Shown here piece by piece: positions 60,576 to 64,000 of a stretch of 64,000 nt of DNA (positions within the stretch are counted from its first letter, which is position 1; every line of letters starts with the position of its first letter). The notes beneath the pieces are model-generated. The model did no database searches. It saw only the letters and a list, made by a program, of their open reading frames with translations, and was not told the DNA's origin. The DNA is taken from NCBI GenBank assembly GCA_020698575.1, contig CM036242.1, forward strand, positions 6,733,254 through 6,797,253. Direction: 5' to 3'. The DNA comes from Bostrychus sinensis (lineage: Eukaryota; Chordata; Actinopteri; Gobiiformes; Eleotridae). The translations under genes and the position numbers were made by a program.

Positions 60576-60974
60576 AATGACAGGAATCCTAAAACTTATT
60601 TAGAGGCTATAGGTTTATGATTTGCTATATTCAGCAAAATCAACATTTCTAAGCTTTCTACCATGTTCCCTCATCATAATCATGTTTTGCTTCATTCACA
60701 AATGTTTGAGTAATCCTGTAGTCTGTGGTAGGGCTGCAGGATATGGAGAAAACGTGATATTCGACAACTATGTTGAAAATTGCGATAATGATATTATTGC
60801 GATATTTGAAAATAGAGCCTACTTTTCGAACACAGTACCGTATTTTCCGTACTATAGGGCCCACTTAAAAGCCTTCAATCTTCTCAAAAAACGACAGTGC
60901 GCCTTATAATGTGTATGTATTATGGTCTTATGGTCTTTCATCCACTTGCACCAAATTCTGTTACTCTTGCTTAA

Positions 60975-61115
60975 TATCAACCTGTCCAGGGACTGCAGGT
61001 GGAAATTAGTATTTTTGCTATAACCTGACACCATGCATCTTTCCTGTTTTTGTAGGTCAATGTATTATTGTGCACTGTCCCTGTGCAAATAAAAATCATA
61101 TCATAATCCAGAGCG
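60975..61115 (+). repeat. LINE-tail fragment
   Basis: Contains 'gggactgcaggtggaaatta' and 'gtgcactgtccctgtgcaaa', the same tail type as at 13497, 33301 and 46541. Confidence 0.6.
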
Positions 61116-61183
61116 CCTTATATATGAATTTATTTACGGCTACCGTAGTCAGGAGCATCGCGGAGTAATACATACTGTGCTTC

Positions 61184-61432
61184 ACCATAATATCCACACC
61201 GCCTTGTGGATGCCTGATCCCGTCAGACCTCGGAAGCTAAGCAGGGTAGGGCCTGGTCAGTTCCTGGATGGGAGACCGCTGGGGAACACCAGGAAGCCGC
61301 TGTGAAAGTGAGTGAGTGGGAACTATGGATGGAAATTAGCTCTGAGCTATAATCCGGTGTATTTACGGCACTAGCTGCTGTTCATTAATACACGCTGTCC
61401 CATATAAATAAATAAAAAATAATAATAATAAT
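61184..61432 (+). mobile_element. 5S rRNA-derived SINE-like element
   Basis: 61187-61303 is homologous to vertebrate 5S rRNA along its whole length. The internal Pol III control regions are well kept: aagctaagcaggg (box A), gcctggtcag (intermediate element) and tggatgggagacc (box C). It differs from functional 5S in the 5' third and at the 3' end, and no T-run terminator follows. Instead it joins directly to a tail (61304-61432: ggatggaaattagctctgag ... ataaataaataaa) nearly identical to the minus-strand tail at 33301-33455. This is the architecture of SINE3-type elements. Confidence 0.75.
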
Positions 61433-62550
61433 ATTGCCGTAATCGCCCAACTGTTTAACTCGGACACTGAAGATGAAGAATTTGAGGGATTTGTGGACGA
61501 GAAATGAACTGAAAAAGTGAGTGTATTGTGTTGTATTTTGTTATAACGTTAACTGAACAGTTATGAGTTATTGTGAATACGCTATCGTTTGATTTAGCCG
61601 TCTCAGATTGTTTTTTATTCACGCGTTACACCTGAACAAGTTTGGGATTTACGGTGAACGCGTTGAATAAAGTTTGACTGACTGACTTATCTGACTGTTT
61701 TGTTTCGCCTTTTAGTCCGGAGCGCTTTATATGTGAAAAAAGTTTGAACATAGACCATTCAATGACAGTGCACCTTATAATCCGGCGCGCCCTATAGTGC
61801 GAAAAATACGGTAAGTTAAATTCACTACATTTCACAAAAATGTAAGTTCCTGTATTTACAAGTCAAAACAGCGACAAAATCAAAACTTAACACAGACTAA
61901 ACCAGGAATAAAACAAGGCTAAGCTGTGACTAAATTATTTAAATTACCACTAAAACTGGACTTTTTAAACATTTTTATTTAGTCACAACACATTTTCTTT
62001 TAAGGCTCTGGTGGAAAATGATTCTTCAGTGTAAATCTCTGTCAGATGGAAGACCACAGCGTTATTGCGATATATTTAGATTCTTGCGATACGGATATTG
62101 CGTTTGCTGATATTGCCATAACAATAATTTTGCGATATATTGTGCAGCCCTAGTCTGTGGTACTGCCTTTGTGAGGCCTCAGAACGCTCGGTTACATGAG
62201 CCATACCTGCCCACTCCAGGAATCAACGCCAATCATCAAGCCCTCTACGTCCAGTCTGTTCTCATTCATTTATCCAATAAAAAACAAAAAACAAACAAAA
62301 AACAAACTAACGTACAGCTGTTTCTACTGATTACGCAGACATTTTTTCATTTAGTGGTAAAATGCCATCATACAAAACGTTTAAGGAGTGCTTTTATTCT
62401 TTGCTTTTTTCAACTGCCCTCTGCTGCCCTCTGCTGGTCTCTTCACCTGTTTCTTTATGGCAGCAGTAGCATACTTATTAACGTTTTCTTTTAGTCAGAT
62501 AATGTTTTTAAAGGTTGTAAAATGTGCTGCTGCTCTAAAGGTGACCAAGA

Positions 62551-63539
62551 TTGGTTTAAAAATAAATAAAAATGTAATATAGCCCGTTTAATAACATACA
62601 AACTTTATGTCTGTATTTAAAGAAAAATTGTTAATAGTTAAACCAAGTTATGTTGTTTTCAAATAAAAGATGCACTTAACCCTCGTACAGCCCTAACTTT
62701 TTAGTCACACCTTTGGCCCTAAGCACAAAAAAAATGCACCAATAAAGACTGCCATTGAAAAATTATCTAATGGTCAATAATTCAATTTTTTTTCATGGTT
62801 ACAATGATTAACTTCAGTCCTCATCAAACACAGCAGAATTTAATTCTGTTTATGAAATGTAACCCCTTAAATTCCAGTTTATGTGGCACAAACACACATC
62901 CAGCACAAACCTCTGCCTCTGCTCAGTCTGGGACCTTTTTCTACTTTGTCCTGATGTGCACATCTCTGTAAGAACTACATTTTGGATTTGTGCTCACGCA
63001 AACACAAACAAACTAATTTCTCAACAAACACTTTCACACCAATTTATGACAACACTAAAACACACCCAAATCATTTTAGTTAAAAAAATGTTTTTTATTT
63101 GTCTTGTAGGCTTGATCATTTATACAAACACTAATGTGGTCATCTCCACATTTATACCTCTGTCTACCATATATGGGGGAAATGGCGCCACCTGTTAAAA
63201 AACAATAAAAAATAAAATTCCAATCCCTCACTATCATGAATCCATGAAATACTTGATAAAAAAATTAAATTATATTGCAGTGACAGTGTATAATAAAAAT
63301 GTCATTTTAATGTAAGTCAGTGGCACAAAAAATGTCTCAGGGGTAAAGGTGGGACTATTTTTTTAGACACCTTTTTAAGAGGATTTAAAAAAAAAAAAAA
63401 AAAAATCCTGGAATCTGAAAATTCATCCAAAAGTACACAACAAAATCTGACATTTGAATCAAGACAGCAAAAGTTATCCACAAAAAACAGGTGCAAAACA
63501 TCAAAAAATGTCTTAGAGGTGTAGGAGGGTTAAGTATAT
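62551..63539. other. nr1h3 intron, unassigned part
   Basis: AT-rich, with a poly(A) run at 63388. 62690-63530 shows a loosely repeated pattern ('aaaatgtc', 'cacaaaaa') but no defined ends. No nr1h3 exon could be found here. Confidence 0.4.
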
Positions 63540-63980
63540 GTCAGAGCAAACCTGACCAGGACTCAAAGATCCTTGATTGCTCAGTTACGAACAGGAGTCC
63601 TTCCTCTGGCCCTAGAGACCAGGAAATTTAACCAAATCCCAGAAGAAGACAGACTCTGTGAGCTGTGTGACTTTGGAGAAGTGGGAAGTGAAACTCACTT
63701 TCATTTGATTTGTCCTCTTACCCCGTTGGTAAATGAGATTGTTTGTACAAAACCCTGAGATGCTCTGAGTACTGATGATGACAAACTTAAATTGTTGATT
63801 CATTTCACTGTGTATAAATTGGCCTCATTTTTGTGCAAAGCTTGGATGAAATGGCAGAATTGTTCAGGTAAGTTTGTTGTGGATATGTACTTACTGCGCC
63901 TATTGTCTGGGCATGTGCTTATGCAAGACACAGTAATAAAAAATAAATCATTCATTCATATGGCACGTTACATGAGATTG
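63540..63980 (+). pseudogene. LINE ORF2 C-terminal fragment
   Basis: A frame reads IAQLRTGVLPLALETRKFNQ, IPEEDRLCELCDFGEVGSET and HFHLICPLTPLVNEIV. The CxLC...E.HF...CP motif is the C-terminal zinc-binding (zf-RVT-like) domain of LINE ORF2. Downstream (63792-63985) a second frame continues with a hydrophobic C-terminal segment, so a frameshift separates them. It ends in 'gtaaataaataac' near the window edge. Confidence 0.75.
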
Positions 63981-64000
63981 CTGTAAATAAATAACTTATG

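Larger units (their letters stand above)
60836..61813. mobile_element. TA-target element inserted in the hAT MITE
   Basis: The coordinates include the TA at each side; the ends proper are CCGTATTTTCCGTACTATAG and (reverse complement of right) CCGTATTTTTCGCACTATAG. Near 61450-61506 a short frame reads LFNSDTEDEEFEGFVDEK-stop, an acidic C-terminal type of sequence, perhaps a relic of the element's own protein. It contains a LINE tail (60975-61115) and the 5S-headed SINE. Confidence 0.85.
60729..62152. mobile_element. hAT MITE with perfect 8-bp duplication, itself interrupted
   Basis: The ends TAGGGCTGCAGGATAT and (reverse complement of right) TAGGGCTGCACAATAT are flanked by GTCTGTGG on both sides (60721-60728, 62153-62160). 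Without the 60836-61813 insertion it matches the reverse complement of 38759-39202. Confidence 0.9.
60618..62550 (+). repeat. About 500-bp dispersed repeat, copy 3, split by a hAT element
   Basis: 60618-60728 and 62161-62550 together correspond to 39256-39715, with the element at 60729-62152 inserted between them. Confidence 0.7.

Noticed and set aside
61187..61303. Functional 5S rRNA gene
   Set aside because: Substitutions in the 5' third and 3' end, no T-run terminator, and fusion to a retroelement tail point to a SINE-type copy.
59600..64000. Search for further nr1h3 exons on the minus strand
   Set aside because: No segment with ligand-binding-domain coding text and splice sites could be found; the region is repeats and AT-rich intron.

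Overview
This window is vertebrate nuclear DNA, almost certainly from a ray-finned (teleost) fish. The evidence is small spliced exons with GT-AG introns, a very high load of short DNA transposons typical of fish (hAT, Tc1, Harbinger, piggyBac-like), LINE tails, a tRNA-derived and a 5S-derived SINE, and long micro- and minisatellites. Nothing bacterial or plasmid-like is present: no operons, no CRISPR. The species cannot be named from the sequence alone.

Two genes are recognised, both on the minus strand. (1) The 5' half of madd (MAP-kinase-activating death domain protein, a DENN-domain Rab GEF) runs from a start codon at 37986 to an exon ending at 647, then leaves the window on the left. I could join 13 coding exons with continuous phase: 2590 coding bases, about 863 residues. 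They cover the uDENN, cDENN and dDENN domains and the acidic/serine-rich linker that follows; the C-terminal half lies outside. A 5'UTR part of the start exon (37987-38097) carries a short upstream ORF. A CpG-rich segment at about 48700-49090 is the best candidate for the promoter and non-coding first exon. (2) The last coding exon of nr1h3 (LXR alpha), encoding the end of the ligand-binding domain and the AF-2 helix, lies at 58703-58849; the rest of that gene is beyond the right edge. As I recall, nr1h3 lies immediately upstream of madd in the same direction in mammals, so this is conserved synteny.

Layout: 1-5536 holds madd exons 14 to 8, separated by short introns and one long one carrying a Harbinger-like MITE. 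5537-12258 is an intron with three MITEs and a 0.9 kb 11-bp minisatellite. 12259-20087 holds exons 7, 6, 5 and 4, with LINE-tail, Tc1 and palindromic elements between them. 20088-35592 is a 15.5 kb intron full of transposon remnants. Exon 3 (the largest) is at 35593-36222 and the start exon at 37928-38097. 38098-48700 is a repeat-rich first intron. 49100-58700 is intergenic, with an L1-like relic, a Tc1 copy, a 1.1 kb 12-bp minisatellite, a 9-copy 31-bp array and several MITEs. 58850-64000 is nr1h3 intron with a four-level nest of transposons that includes a 5S rRNA-derived SINE.

I found no previously undescribed gene system. The most informative observations are the nested transposons whose empty site is preserved elsewhere in this same window, the 5S-headed SINE that shares its tail with local LINE-type repeats, a 546-bp palindromic element, a possible hammerhead-ribozyme-like motif in an inverted-repeat element, and a 67-nt GC-AG intron in madd.
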